The translations under genes were made by a program, and so were the position numbers. Below, piece after piece: positions 43,827 through 58,080 of a DNA stretch of 64,000 nucleotides; the first letter of the stretch is position 1; every line of letters begins with the position of its first letter. The notes beneath the pieces were generated by a model, which was given only the letters and a program-made list of their open reading frames with translations, was not told the DNA's origin and ran no database searches. The DNA is taken from the NCBI RefSeq assembly GCF_005490985.1, contig NZ_CP027869.1, forward strand, positions 2,976,001-3,040,000. Direction: 5' to 3'. Source of the stretch: Curtobacterium sp. SGAir0471 (lineage in GTDB: Bacteria > Actinomycetota > Actinomycetes > Actinomycetales > Microbacteriaceae).

Positions 43827-43888
43827 GGAACCAGGTTCCGGGCACGACACCGCGCTCTTCTGTGGTTCCGTGTCCGGAACCAGGTTCC
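43827..43888. promoter_or_regulatory. Two identical 13-base palindromes upstream of the NUDIX gene
   Basis: GGAACCAGGTTCC occurs at 43827-43839 and 43876-43888, 49 bases apart, 28 and 77 bases before the NUDIX start. The nearer one would overlap a -35 element. The pair looks like the operator of an unknown repressor. Confidence 0.5.
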
Positions 43889-43910
43889 GTCCGGGACGCT
43901 CCCCGCAACG

Positions 43911-43950
43911 GACGGGAGGCGCGGTGCCAGCTGGCACCGCGCCTCCCGTC
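43911..43950. terminator. Perfect 40-base palindrome after pyrG
   Basis: GACGGGAGGCGCGGTGCCAG (43911-43930) is followed without loop by its exact reverse complement (43931-43950). It lies 16 bases past the pyrG stop codon and carries the core of the dispersed repeat, so it probably ends pyrG transcription. Confidence 0.75.
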
Positions 43951-43965
43951 ATCCGTCCGGTCGCG

Positions 43966-45687
43966 TCAGGCGACGACCTCCGCCGACTCCTCGGCCGGGT
44001 CGAACAGGCTGGACGCCTCGTGCCGCGCGATCGCCGCGTCCACCAGCCCGGCGAAGAGCGGGTGGGTCTTGGTCGGGCGCGAGCGCAGCTCCGGGTGCGC
44101 CTGCGTGGCGATGTAGAACGGGTGCACGTCGCGCGGCAGCTCGACGTACTCGACGAGGGTGCCGTCGGGCGAGGTGCCCGAGAACACCAGGCCGGCGTCC
44201 GCGATCTGCTGACGGTAGGCGTTGTTCACCTCGTAGCGGTGACGGTGGCGCTCGGAGGCCTCCGGCGCACCGTACAGCGACGCGGCGAGCGACCCGTCCG
44301 CGAACTTCGCGGGGTAGAGGCCGAGGCGCATCGTGCCGCCCATGTCGCCACCGGCGATGATGTCGACCTGCTCGGCCATCGTCGCGATCACCGGCGTCGA
44401 GGTCTCCGGGTCGAACTCGGTGCTCGACGCGTCGGTCAGGCCGGCCTCGTGCCGGGCGTACTCGATGACCATGCACTGCAGGCCGAGGCACAGGCCGAGC
44501 GTCGGGATGCCCTGTTCGCGGGCGAAGCGGAGCGCACCGAGCTTGCCCTCGATGCCGCGCACGCCGAAGCCGCCGGGGACGCAGATGCCGTCGACGTCGC
44601 CGAGCTGCTTCGCGGCACCCTCGGGCGTCGTGCAGTCGTCGGACACGACCCACTTCAGCGTGACCTTGGCGTTGTGGGCGAAGCCGCCCGCCCGCAGGGC
44701 CTCGGTGACGGACAGGTACGCGTCCGGCAGGTCGATGTACTTGCCGACCAGGGCGATCGTAACGTGCTTCTTCGGCTCGTGCACCGCGTCGAGGACCGGG
44801 TTCCACGCCGACCAGTCGACGTCGTGCGCGTCGAGCTTCAGCGCGTCGATGATGACCTGGTCGAGGCCCTGGTCGTGCAGCAGCGTCGGGAGGTCGTAGA
44901 TCGACGGCACGTCCACCGCGTTCACCACGGCGTCCTCGTCGACGTCGCACATCAGGGCGATCTTGCGCTTGTTCGCGTCCGACACCGGGCGGTCCGAGCG
45001 GAGCACGAGGGCGTCCGGCTGGATGCCGATGGACCGGAGCGCGGCGACCGAGTGCTGCGTCGGCTTGGTCTTCTGCTCGCCCGAGGCGCTCATGAACGGC
45101 ACGAGCGACACGTGCACGAAGAACACGTTGTTGCGGCCGAGCTCGTGGCGGACCTGGCGTGCGGACTCGATGAAGGGCTGGGACTCGATGTCACCGACCG
45201 TGCCGCCGACCTCGGTGATGATGACGTCGGGCTGCGGGTCGTTCTCGGCCTGCTCGCGCATCCGACGCTTGATCTCGTCGGTGATGTGCGGGATGACCTG
45301 GACCGTGTCGCCGAGGTACTCGCCGCGACGCTCCTTGGCGATGACGCTCGAGTACACCTGGCCGGTCGTGACGTTCGCGGCCTGCGACAGGTCGATGTCG
45401 AGGAAGCGCTCGTAGTGCCCGATGTCGAGGTCCGTCTCGGCGCCGTCGTCGGTCACGAAGACCTCGCCGTGCTGGAACGGGTTCATCGTGCCCGGGTCCA
45501 CGTTGAGGTACGGGTCGAGCTTCTGCATGACGACCTTGAGGCCGCGTGCCGTGAGCAGGTTGCCGAGGCTGGCCGCCGTCAGGCCCTTGCCGAGGGACGA
45601 GACGACCCCGCCGGTCACGAAGATCTGCTTCGTGACCTTCGGGGTCGAGGTCGAAGAATTGGTTCCGCCGCTGAGAGTGTCCGCCAC
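43966..45687 (-). CDS. pyrG: CTP synthase
   Basis: 573 residues. Converts UTP to CTP using ATP and glutamine. Synthetase domain: [20 protein letters not shown] near the N-terminus and [20 protein letters not shown]. Class I glutamine amidotransferase domain (about 300-560): [13 protein letters not shown], nucleophile Cys in [15 protein letters not shown], and C-terminal His/Glu in [19 protein letters not shown] at 45685-45687 gives a short ~17-residue polar leader before the domain; ATCGTA reversed (TACGAT) lies 8 bases upstream. Its neighbour recN is separated by 256 bases of repeats instead of the genes usual in relatives. Confidence 0.97.
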   Translation of the reverse strand: MADTLSGGTNSSTSTPKVTKQIFVTGGVVSSLGKGLTAASLGNLLTARGLKVVMQKLDPYLNVDPGTMNPFQHGEVFVTDDGAETDLDIGHYERFLDIDLSQAANVTTGQVYSSVIAKERRGEYLGDTVQVIPHITDEIKRRMREQAENDPQPDVIITEVGGTVGDIESQPFIESARQVRHELGRNNVFFVHVSLVPFMSASGEQKTKPTQHSVAALRSIGIQPDALVLRSDRPVSDANKRKIALMCDVDEDAVVNAVDVPSIYDLPTLLHDQGLDQVIIDALKLDAHDVDWSAWNPVLDAVHEPKKHVTIALVGKYIDLPDAYLSVTEALRAGGFAHNAKVTLKWVVSDDCTTPEGAAKQLGDVDGICVPGGFGVRGIEGKLGALRFAREQGIPTLGLCLGLQCMVIEYARHEAGLTDASSTEFDPETSTPVIATMAEQVDIIAGGDMGGTMRLGLYPAKFADGSLAASLYGAPEASERHRHRYEVNNAYRQQIADAGLVFSGTSPDGTLVEYVELPRDVHPFYIATQAHPELRSRPTKTHPLFAGLVDAAIARHEASSLFDPAEESAEVVA

Positions 45688-45943
45688 GGGGTTCCATCGT
45701 ACGTCAGAACTGCCGGGAGGCGCGACTCGCGTTCGCCGCGGGCGTTGCGCCCGCCGGTGGTCGCTCCCACCGAGACGCCTCGGCCCGCGCGAGACACCTC
45801 GGCCCGCGCGAGACACCTCGGCCCGCGCGAGACACCGCAGGTTCCGACGGCGTCTCGCGTTGACGCCGGTGTCTCGCGCCGACCACGGGGTGGGCGCGAG
45901 CCGTGGGGCGGAGGTGGGGCGAGCCTCCAGGCCGACCGGGCGG
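45688..45943. repeat. Repeat-rich gap between recN and pyrG with 19-bp tandem repeats
   Basis: Three 19-bp copies of CCTCGGCCCGCGCGAGACA (45778-45796, 45797-45815, 45816-45834) are followed by inverted motifs GTCTCGCG (about 45850 and 45868) and by two copies of the dispersed repeat core (45714-45724 and 45921-45935). The pyrG promoter lies at its right-hand start. No gene is seen. Confidence 0.8.
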
Positions 45944-47638
45944 CTACGCGCGCTGGCCGGCGACGTCGAGGAGCTCGCGGGCGTGCTCGATGCCGCTCGC
46001 GCTGTCACCCAGGCCGGAGAGCAGGCGCGCCATCTCCTGGAGCCGTTCCTCGCCCTCGAGCCGCCGCACGCTCGACGAGGTCACGGCGCCACTGGCGTCC
46101 TTGACGACGTTGAGGTGGTTGTTCGCGAACGCCGCGACCTGCGCGAGGTGCGTGACGACGATGACCTGCGTGCGCTCGGCGAGCTTCGCGAGCCGCCGGC
46201 CGATCTCGATCGCCGCGGCACCGCCGACACCGGCGTCCACCTCGTCGAAGACGAAGGTCGGCACGGTCGTGCTGCCGGCCATGACGACCTCGATCGCGAG
46301 CATGACGCGCGAGAGCTCGCCGCCGGACGCACCCCTGCCGATCGGGCGCGGGTCCGTGCCGGAGTGCGGCTGGAGCAGGATCGCCACCTGGTCGCGGCCG
46401 TGCCGGCGGTACTCGCCCCCGTCGGTGACCTCGACGACGAGCGTCGCGCCGGCCATCGCCAGCGTCCGCAGCTCGGCGGTCACCCGCTTCGCCAGGTCGC
46501 CTGCCGCCTTCGTCCGGGCCGCCGTGAGCGCGGCGGCCGTCTGCTCGAGGGCCTGCTCGTCCTGCTCGACCGCCTGCTGCAGCGCGACGATGCGGTCGTC
46601 GTCGCCGTCGAGCTCGAGGAGCCGGTCACTCGCCCGCTGTCCGTAGGCGATCACGTCGTCGACGGTCTCGCCGTACTTGCGCGTCAGGTTCGCCAGGAGC
46701 GCCCGGCGCTCGTTGACGAGCTCGAGGTCGTGGCCGGCGTCGGGCTCGAGCGACCCGAGGTAGCTGGACAGACCGGCGGAGGCGTCCGATGCCTGGATCC
46801 CGAGTTCGGTGAGCTGCTCGAGCACGGGCTGCAGGGCCGGGTCCGAGCCGGCGACGCGCTCGACGGCGCGTCGCGCTGCCTCGACCAGTCCGACCACGTC
46901 CGCGACGCCGTCGAGGGACTCGCTCGACAGGGCCTCGTGGGCGGTGCCGGCCGCCAGGCGGAGCTCCTCGAGGTTGCCGAGGCGTTCGGCGCGCTCCGCG
47001 AGCTCGACGTCCTCGCCGGGCTGCGGGTCGACCGACTCGATCTCGTCCGACGCCGCACGGATCCGCTCGGCCTCGGCGACGCGGTCGTCGCGGTCCCGCA
47101 CGAGCGTCTCCAGGTCATCGGCGTGCGCCTGCCAGGTGTCGTAGGCGGCGACGTAGGCGTCCAGCGCCCGCTGCACGGCCCTGCCGCCGAAGCCGTCGAG
47201 GGCTGCGCGCTGCGCCGACGCCGAGGTCAGACGGATCTGGTCCGACTGCCCGTGCACGGTCACCAGCTGGTCGGCGAGTTCACCGAGCACCGCGACCGGG
47301 GCGCTGCGGCCGCCGACGGTCGCGCGGCTGCGGCCCTCGGCGGAGACCGTGCGGGTGAGGATGAGCTCGCCGTCCTCGACCGTGCCGCCGGCGTCCTCGA
47401 CACGCTCGGCGACGGCAGCGTGGTCCGGTACATGCCAGCGCCCCTCGACCACCGCGCTCGACGCACCACGGCGCACCGAGCCGGCGTCCGCCCGGGCACC
47501 GAGCAGCAGCCCGAGCGCCGTCACGATCATGGTCTTGCCCGCGCCGGTCTCCCCGGTGACGACGGTGAAGCCGGGCCCGAGCTCGAGCGTGGTCTCACCG
47601 ATGACGCCGAGGTCGGAGATGACGATCTCCTCGATCAT
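45944..47638 (-). CDS. recN: DNA repair protein RecN
   Basis: 564 residues, SMC-like ATPase in double-strand break repair. Walker A GETGAGKT (about residues 29-36) in the opening [20 protein letters not shown] segment; long coiled coils in the middle (about 160-370); ABC signature [20 protein letters not shown] and Walker [13 protein letters not shown] near the C-terminus. ATG at 47636-47638 overlaps the nadK stop codon (ATGA), so translation is coupled. The order tlyA-nadK-recN is conserved in actinobacteria. Confidence 0.96.
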   Translation of the reverse strand: MIEEIVISDLGVIGETTLELGPGFTVVTGETGAGKTMIVTALGLLLGARADAGSVRRGASSAVVEGRWHVPDHAAVAERVEDAGGTVEDGELILTRTVSAEGRSRATVGGRSAPVAVLGELADQLVTVHGQSDQIRLTSASAQRAALDGFGGRAVQRALDAYVAAYDTWQAHADDLETLVRDRDDRVAEAERIRAASDEIESVDPQPGEDVELAERAERLGNLEELRLAAGTAHEALSSESLDGVADVVGLVEAARRAVERVAGSDPALQPVLEQLTELGIQASDASAGLSSYLGSLEPDAGHDLELVNERRALLANLTRKYGETVDDVIAYGQRASDRLLELDGDDDRIVALQQAVEQDEQALEQTAAALTAARTKAAGDLAKRVTAELRTLAMAGATLVVEVTDGGEYRRHGRDQVAILLQPHSGTDPRPIGRGASGGELSRVMLAIEVVMAGSTTVPTFVFDEVDAGVGGAAAIEIGRRLAKLAERTQVIVVTHLAQVAAFANNHLNVVKDASGAVTSSSVRRLEGEERLQEMARLLSGLGDSASGIEHARELLDVAGQRA

Positions 47639-48558
47639 GCGTCGTCCTCGGTCGCCGGGCCGCGCCACCCGGCGACGGGGAGCTGGAACTTGGCGACGAG
47701 CCGGTCGGTGAACGGGGCGTCCTTCAACCGTGCGACCCGGACGGGGTCGGCCGAACGACGGACCTCGACCCGGGCGCCCGGCGGGAGGTCGTGCGTGCGG
47801 CGGCCGTCGCACCAGAGGACCCCGACGCCGCTCGTCCGGCGCAGGACCTCGATCGCGAGCGTGCAGTCCGGACCCACGACGATCGGTCGGGCGAACAGGG
47901 CGTGCGCGCTGAGCGGCACCATGAGCAGGGCGTCGACGTCCGGCCAGACGATCGGGCCGCCGCCCGAGAACGAGTACGCGGTGGAACCGGTCGGGGTGGC
48001 CACGACGACACCGTCGCAGCCGAAGGACGACAGCGGACGACCGTCGACCTCGGTCACGACCTCGAGCATGCGCTCGCGGGAGGCCTTCTCGATCGTCGCC
48101 TCGTTCAGCGCCCACGACGAGTAGACGACCTCGTGCCCGACGACCACGTCGACCTGGAGCGTCACGCGTTCCTCGACCTTGTAGTCACCGGTCAGGGCGC
48201 GCTCCACCGTGGCGCGCAGCCCGTCGCGCTCGCTCTCGGCCAGGAACCCGACGTGCCCCAGGTTCACGCCCACGATCGGGGCACCCGTGCCGCGCACCAG
48301 TTCGGCGGCGCGGAGGATCGTGCCGTCGCCACCGAGGACGATGACGATCTCGAGCTGGTCGGCCTGCACGTCGACGCCGAGGATGTCGACCTGGCCGACC
48401 GACGCCTCGGCCCGCCGCACGTCGGCGTACTCGTCGAACGGCATCACCGGGGTGAGTCCGGCGGCGTGGAGCAGGTCGCAGACCTCGACGGCGGCGTCGA
48501 TGGAGTCCTGTCGGCCCGTGTGGGAGACGAGCAGGATGTGCCGGTCGTCGTCGCTCAT
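47635..48558 (-). CDS. nadK: NAD kinase
   Basis: 307 residues. Phosphorylates NAD to NADP. The GGDGT motif (VIVLGGDGTILRAAE, about residues 74-79) and the conserved GCDGVVVATPTGSTAYSFSG region, which binds NAD, are intact; VNLGHVGFLAE is also standard. ATG at 48556-48558 has AAGGGG upstream and overlaps the tlyA stop codon; its own stop overlaps the recN start. So three genes are linked by four-base overlaps. Confidence 0.97.
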   Translation of the reverse strand: MSDDDRHILLVSHTGRQDSIDAAVEVCDLLHAAGLTPVMPFDEYADVRRAEASVGQVDILGVDVQADQLEIVIVLGGDGTILRAAELVRGTGAPIVGVNLGHVGFLAESERDGLRATVERALTGDYKVEERVTLQVDVVVGHEVVYSSWALNEATIEKASRERMLEVVTEVDGRPLSSFGCDGVVVATPTGSTAYSFSGGGPIVWPDVDALLMVPLSAHALFARPIVVGPDCTLAIEVLRRTSGVGVLWCDGRRTHDLPPGARVEVRRSADPVRVARLKDAPFTDRLVAKFQLPVAGWRGPATEDDA

Positions 48559-49394
48559 GCAGCCCCTTCGGTGAGTTCGGTGGCCCGACCGATCCACGCT
48601 GTCGGGTTCCCCCATCCTGCCGGATCACCCCCGACACCACGCTGGAAGTGCGCGAGGTACTCGTGGTTGCCGTGCGTCCCGACGATCGGCGAGGCGTCGA
48701 GACCGACGGTGCCGAGTCCCGCGTCCCACGCCGACCACAGCACGTTCATCAGCGCGTCGTTCCGCAGTCCGGCGTCGCGCACGATGCCCTCGCGCACACC
48801 GCCGCGGCCGACCTCGAACTGCGGCTTCACGAGCAGCACGAACTCGTCGGCGGGCACCGCCTCGGCCAGCACGGGCAGGACGATGCGCAGCGAGATGAAG
48901 GACAGGTCGCCCACGACCAGGCTCGTGCGGGACGCCTCGTCGTCGAGGGCCGCGTAGGTGTCGGCGGTGAGGTCACGGGCGTTGCAGCCCTCGACCACGC
49001 GCACACGCTCGTCGATCGCGATCACCGGGTCGAGCTGTCCGTGGCCGACGTCCAGCGCGACCACGCGGGCGGCCCCGTGGTGGAGCAGCACCTGTGTGAA
49101 CCCGCCGGTGCTGGCGCCCACGTCGAGCACCACACGCCCGCCCGGGTCGACGTCGAAGACCTCGAGGGCACGGACGAGCTTCCGCGCCGCGCGTGACACC
49201 CACTCGTCCTCGGTGTCCACGACGAGTTCGGCGTCCGGGGCGACCGGAGCCGAGGGCTTCACGACGGCCGACCCGTCCACCGTCACCCGTCCGGCCTGGA
49301 CCAGCTTCGTCGCGGCGGTCCGAGAGCGCACGAGCCCACGGGCGGCGAGCAGTGCGTCCAGCCGGACCGGGCGGCGCTCGTCGTGCTCAGACAC
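48555..49394 (-). CDS. tlyA: TlyA-family rRNA 2'-O-methyltransferase
   Basis: 279 residues. N-terminal S4 RNA-binding domain (about 9-65: RLDALLAARGLVRSRTAATK), then a FtsJ-like methyltransferase domain with SAM motif VVLDVGASTGGFTQVLLHHG. TlyA methylates 2'-hydroxyls in 16S and 23S rRNA and in mycobacteria makes ribosomes sensitive to capreomycin. GTG at 49392-49394 is used because it starts just before the S4 domain; it overlaps the end of the preceding small gene by 8 bases. Confidence 0.94.
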   Translation of the reverse strand: MSEHDERRPVRLDALLAARGLVRSRTAATKLVQAGRVTVDGSAVVKPSAPVAPDAELVVDTEDEWVSRAARKLVRALEVFDVDPGGRVVLDVGASTGGFTQVLLHHGAARVVALDVGHGQLDPVIAIDERVRVVEGCNARDLTADTYAALDDEASRTSLVVGDLSFISLRIVLPVLAEAVPADEFVLLVKPQFEVGRGGVREGIVRDAGLRNDALMNVLWSAWDAGLGTVGLDASPIVGTHGNHEYLAHFQRGVGGDPAGWGNPTAWIGRATELTEGAA

Positions 49395-49614
49395 CCGTAC
49401 CGCCGTCGCCTCGTCCGCTCCCCCACACCTGCGAGGCGCCGGCAGCGCGGCCCGAGCTGTGCCCATGCGGGGCCTGGCCGCTCTCGAGCCGCGTGCGCAG
49501 GTCGTCGTGCAGGGCGGAGAAGGCGTCGGCACGCTCGGGCAGGGGCAGGGCCTCGGCGGCGGCGGTCCGGGCCGCGAAGTCGTCGGGCTGCTGCGGGTCG
49601 TGCACGTCCGACAA
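49387..49614 (-). CDS. Conserved small protein between HAD phosphatase and tlyA
   Basis: 75 residues. The N-terminal part, PLPERADAFSALHDDLRTRL, forms a probable amphipathic helix; the C-terminus is Gly-rich. A gene of this size stands between the HAD phosphatase and tlyA in many actinobacteria (Rv1693 in M. tuberculosis), so position as well as sequence supports it. TTG at 49612-49614 starts one base after the stop codon of the HAD gene. Function unknown. Confidence 0.72.
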   Translation of the reverse strand: MSDVHDPQQPDDFAARTAAAEALPLPERADAFSALHDDLRTRLESGQAPHGHSSGRAAGASQVWGSGRGDGGTGV

Positions 49615-49615
49615 C

Positions 49616-50593
49616 CTACTCGCCGCCGTACAGCTTCGGGTCGACGTCGAGGCCGTAGATGGCCAGCCCGGACTCCCAGATGAGCGCTGATCCGGCGCGG
49701 AGCAGGTCGATCGGGGTGCCGGCGTCGAGCACCCGCACGACGTGCCCGTGCATCGCGACGGTGGCGTCGCCGACCGTGACGTACCGGGTGCCGTCCGGGT
49801 CCTGCCGCCGCACCGTCACCGGGTAGGGCTCGGACAGCCCGCGGAGGTCCTGCAGCACGTAGGTCGGACGCGAGCGCTGGTCCGCAGCGAGCACCTGCTT
49901 CGCCTGGTCGATGCCCGTCAACACGAGCACGCTGGGGATGCCCGCGTCGTTCGCGCCCTTGATGTCCGTGTCGAGACGGTCACCGATGAACAGCGGGTGC
50001 TCACCGCCGAACCGGGCGACCGCCGCGTCGAAGATCGGCCGTTCCGGCTTGCCCGCGACGACCGGCATCCGACCGACGGCCTGGTGCACCGCGGACACGA
50101 GCGTGCCGTTGCCGGGCGCGATCCCCCGCTCGACCGGGATCGACCAGTCCATGTTCGTCGCAACCCACGGCACGTCCGGATCGGCGAGGGCGAACGAGGC
50201 TTCGGCCAGGTGCGTCCACCCCAGGTCCGGGGAGAACCCCTGGATGACCGCTGCCGGCGCGTCGTCGGCGCTCGTGGTCACGGTGAAGCCCGCCTGCTCG
50301 ACGATGCTCGTCAGCCCGACACCGCCCGTCACCAGCACGGTGGACCCGGCCGGCACGAGCGTCTCGAGCAGCCGGACACCCGCCTGCGACGAGGTCACGA
50401 CGTCGTCGGCCGAGACCTCGAGCCCGTAGCCCTGCAGGTGCTCGGCCACGTCGGACGGCCGGCGCGAGGCGTTGTTCGTGATGTACCCGACGCGCGCCGT
50501 CAGCGACGCCCGGGTGAGCGCTTCGACCGCGTGCGGGATCGCGTTCCGCCCGCGGTACACGACGCCGTCGAGGTCGGTGAGGACGACGTCCAC
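49616..50593 (-). CDS. HAD-IIA family phosphatase
   Basis: 325 residues. Nucleophile motif VVLTDLDGVVYRG (Asp7 and Asp9), motif II VGYITNNASR, motif III/IV GKPERPIFDAAVARFG and FIGDRLDTDIKGANDAGIPS. This is the IIA subgroup with a large cap domain. The M. tuberculosis counterpart in the same position, Rv1692, is a glycerol-3-phosphate phosphatase that recycles glycerophospholipid breakdown products; the same role is likely. No ATG is available: GTG at 50591-50593, two to four codons before the catalytic motif, is the only reasonable start. It begins 25 bases after the TPR gene. Confidence 0.88.
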   Translation of the reverse strand: MDVVLTDLDGVVYRGRNAIPHAVEALTRASLTARVGYITNNASRRPSDVAEHLQGYGLEVSADDVVTSSQAGVRLLETLVPAGSTVLVTGGVGLTSIVEQAGFTVTTSADDAPAAVIQGFSPDLGWTHLAEASFALADPDVPWVATNMDWSIPVERGIAPGNGTLVSAVHQAVGRMPVVAGKPERPIFDAAVARFGGEHPLFIGDRLDTDIKGANDAGIPSVLVLTGIDQAKQVLAADQRSRPTYVLQDLRGLSEPYPVTVRRQDPDGTRYVTVGDATVAMHGHVVRVLDAGTPIDLLRAGSALIWESGLAIYGLDVDPKLYGGE

Positions 50594-50618
50594 CCCGTCC
50601 GTCGGCGGCCTCGGGACG

Positions 50619-52517
50619 TCAGTCGGCTGCGGACCCGTCGACGTCGCGGGGGTTGTCGTCGTCGATCTCGCCGAGGTCGTCGTCGGGGTCGACGTCGCCG
50701 CCGAGTTGGTCGGTGTCGTCGAGCGCTCCGGCTCCGTGCTCGTCCCCGGCGACGGGCTCGTCACCGACGACGGCGTCGTGCTCGTCGTGTCCTTCGACTT
50801 CTTCCTCGACCACATCGACAGTCTCCCATGCGTTCTCGTCGGCGATCTCAGCCAGGGCGGCGGCGGCCCGGTCGACCCGCGCCCACCACTCGTCGGCCTC
50901 GTCCTGACGGCCGAGCTCCTCGAGCGTGGCCGCGTAAGCACTGTAGAGGGCCGGCGACCAGCTGTAGGCCGTGCTCGGGTCGAGCTGCGGGATCTCGAGC
51001 TCGCCGAGAGCAGCCGTCGGGTTGCCCAGGTCGAGCCGGGCGCCCGACATCGCGATCGCCAGTTCGACCTGCACCGCCGTGTCCAGCGCGGCGCGGTCGA
51101 TCGACCGTCCGAGCTCGAGTGCACGCTCGGGCCGACCGAGGCCCCGCTCGCAGTCCACCATCATCGGCAGCTGGTCGTTCTTCCCGGAGATCCGACGGTA
51201 GGTACGGAGCTCACGGAGCGCGGTGGCGAAGTCGCCCGTGCGGTACGCGGTGATCGCCGCCGTCTCACGGACGACGGCGACACGGCCGGCCCGACGAGCG
51301 GCGCTCAGGGCGTGGAGGTTCGCCGTCTCGGGGTCCTCGTCGACGAGCAGCGCCGCCATGACGAGGTGCTTCGCGACCCATTCCGCGTTGTCCTTGCTGA
51401 GCGTCTTGAGCTCCGCGCGGGCGGCCGGGTCCAGGTCGCGCGCCGAGACGCTCTCGTCGATCTCGGGGTCGTCGTGGCGCGGGCGGACGGAACGGGTGCC
51501 GTACGGGTCCCGGTCCTCCCAGTCGTCCCGCGCGGCCTCGCCGAAGCGGGCACCGGCGTGCCGGGAGCCGTCACCGAAGCGAGGGCGGTCGCCGCGGTCG
51601 TCGCGGCGGGGGCGGTCGTCGCCACGGCCGAACGATCGGCGGTCGCCGTCCCGCTGCGGACGACGGTCGTCACCGCCGCGGTACGGACGGCGCTCGTCAC
51701 CGTCGCGCTGCGGACGACGGTCATCGGCCCCGCGGTACGGACGACGCTCGTCACCATCACGCTGCGGACGACGGTCATCGCCCCCGCGGTACGGACGGCG
51801 CTCGTCACCGTCGCGCTGCGGACGACGGTCATCGGCCCCGCGGTACGGACGACGCTCACCCCCATCACGCTGCGGACGACGGTCATCGCCCCCGCGGAAC
51901 GGAGCGCGCTCACCGCGATCGCGGTACGGACGACGCTCGTCACCATCACGCTGCGGACGACGGTCATCGCCCCCGCGGAACGGAGCGCGCTCACCGCGAT
52001 CGCGGTACGGACCACGCTCGTCACCATCACGCTGCGGACGACGGTCCTCACCACCACGGAACCGACGGCGCTCGTCACCGTCGCGCTGCGGACGACGGTC
52101 GTCGCTGCCACGGAACGGCCGACGGTCGTCACCGTCGCGCTGCGGGCGACGCTCGCCGGCGTCGCGGTAGGGCCGACGGTCGCCGCCCTCACGCTGCGGA
52201 CGACGGTCGTCACCACCACGGAACGGACGATCACTGCCACGAGGACCATCGCCCCGCGGCGGACGACCGGCACCGTCACGATCGCCCTGCCGGGCCGGGC
52301 GACGGCCACCGTCGGCGAACGGCCGGTCACCGTCACGGAAGGACCGACGGTCATCACGGCCACCCCGCTCGACGTCGCGGCCGGCACGGCCACCGTCCCG
52401 GCGCGCACGATCACCCTCGCGACGCTCGAAGTCACGCGGTCCGGACGCCCAGCGGCCGCCCTCGCGCCGCGCTCCGCGATCCCGGTCGTTGCGCTGCTGC
52501 TCGTCGTCGTTCGCCAC
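50619..52517 (-). CDS. TPR-like protein with long Arg/Asp-rich repetitive N-terminal region
   Basis: 632 residues in three parts. Residues 1-345 are low-complexity and highly charged, built from about ten 18-residue units of the type GGDDRRPQRDGDERRPYR; residues about 355-560 are helical, TPR-like (DNAEWVAKHLVMAALLVDED, AYRTGDFATALRELRTYRRI); residues 570-632 are acidic. The position before the HAD phosphatase matches Rv1691 of M. tuberculosis, a TPR protein without such a repeat region. Arg-rich repeats of this sort bind RNA and favour condensate formation in other proteins. GTG at 52515-52517 has GAGGAG upstream. It lies next to an rRNA operon. Role unknown. Confidence 0.78.
   Translation of the reverse strand: MANDDEQQRNDRDRGARREGGRWASGPRDFERREGDRARRDGGRAGRDVERGGRDDRRSFRDGDRPFADGGRRPARQGDRDGAGRPPRGDGPRGSDRPFRGGDDRRPQREGGDRRPYRDAGERRPQRDGDDRRPFRGSDDRRPQRDGDERRRFRGGEDRRPQRDGDERGPYRDRGERAPFRGGDDRRPQRDGDERRPYRDRGERAPFRGGDDRRPQRDGGERRPYRGADDRRPQRDGDERRPYRGGDDRRPQRDGDERRPYRGADDRRPQRDGDERRPYRGGDDRRPQRDGDRRSFGRGDDRPRRDDRGDRPRFGDGSRHAGARFGEAARDDWEDRDPYGTRSVRPRHDDPEIDESVSARDLDPAARAELKTLSKDNAEWVAKHLVMAALLVDEDPETANLHALSAARRAGRVAVVRETAAITAYRTGDFATALRELRTYRRISGKNDQLPMMVDCERGLGRPERALELGRSIDRAALDTAVQVELAIAMSGARLDLGNPTAALGELEIPQLDPSTAYSWSPALYSAYAATLEELGRQDEADEWWARVDRAAAALAEIADENAWETVDVVEEEVEGHDEHDAVVGDEPVAGDEHGAGALDDTDQLGGDVDPDDDLGEIDDDNPRDVDGSAAD
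51640..52220 (-). repeat. 54-bp coding repeats of the TPR protein gene
   Basis: Nearly identical 54-bp units, each giving 18 residues rich in Arg, Asp and Gly, recur about ten times. Variants alternate GGDD/GADD and RPYR/APFR. Multiples of three keep the frame; copy number should vary among strains. Confidence 0.9.
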
Positions 52518-52665
52518 CGTTGCTCCTCATCGCGTGCCCTCGCCGAAGGGCGCCGGGCTGTCGTCCGCTGTGTCGTTGTGTTGGTGCCGCACGGTCGTCC
52601 GTGCTCGCTGCGGGACCAGTCCATCACGAACCGGACCCCGAGTCGAGCGACCGAGGGCGGAAACA

Positions 52666-52738
52666 GATGTGGCCACCGGCCTCCGCGAGAACGAGGGTCT
52701 CCCCTACGAGTTCTCGATGGAGGGCCGATGGCCACATC
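52666..52738 (-). terminator. Terminator of rRNA operon 1
   Basis: Outer arms GATGTGGCCA (52666-52675) / TGGCCACATC (52729-52738), then CCGGCCTCC against GGAGGGCCG, then an inner stem CGAGAAC / GTTCTCG. The compound hairpin lies about 10 bases after the 5S gene on the minus strand. Confidence 0.75.
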
Positions 52739-52748
52739 ACTTACGTTG

Positions 52749-52868
52749 AGTCCGGCGGCGTCCTACTCTCCCACAAGGTCCCCCTTGCAGTACCATCGGC
52801 GCTGAGAGGCTTAGCTTCCGGGTTCGGAATGTGACCGGGCGTTTCCCTCTCGCTATGACCACCGGAAC
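52749..52868 (-). rRNA. 5S rRNA, operon 1
   Basis: About 120 bases, opening on the minus strand GTTCCGGTGGTCATAGCGAG and closing with CGCCGCCGGACT, the terminal stem of actinobacterial 5S rRNA. Identical in sequence to the copy at 59632-59751. Ends accurate to a few bases. Confidence 0.95.
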
Positions 52869-53004
52869 ACTGTCGACCCAGATCCTGGATCAAACCATTG
52901 TTCCTTCAGAGCATTGCTGAAGTATTCAGTTTGATTCCCGATCGTCTGTCGGGAACCACAAAGTGGACGCGAGCCCCACACCCGAAAGTGTGGGTAATAG
53001 TTGT

Positions 53005-58080
<5,076 letters not shown>

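Noticed and set aside
50472..52805. Long plus-strand open frame with Thr/Val/Arg repeats
   Set aside because: The repeats mirror the Arg/Asp repeats of the minus-strand TPR protein gene, which has a ribosome binding site and conserved neighbours.
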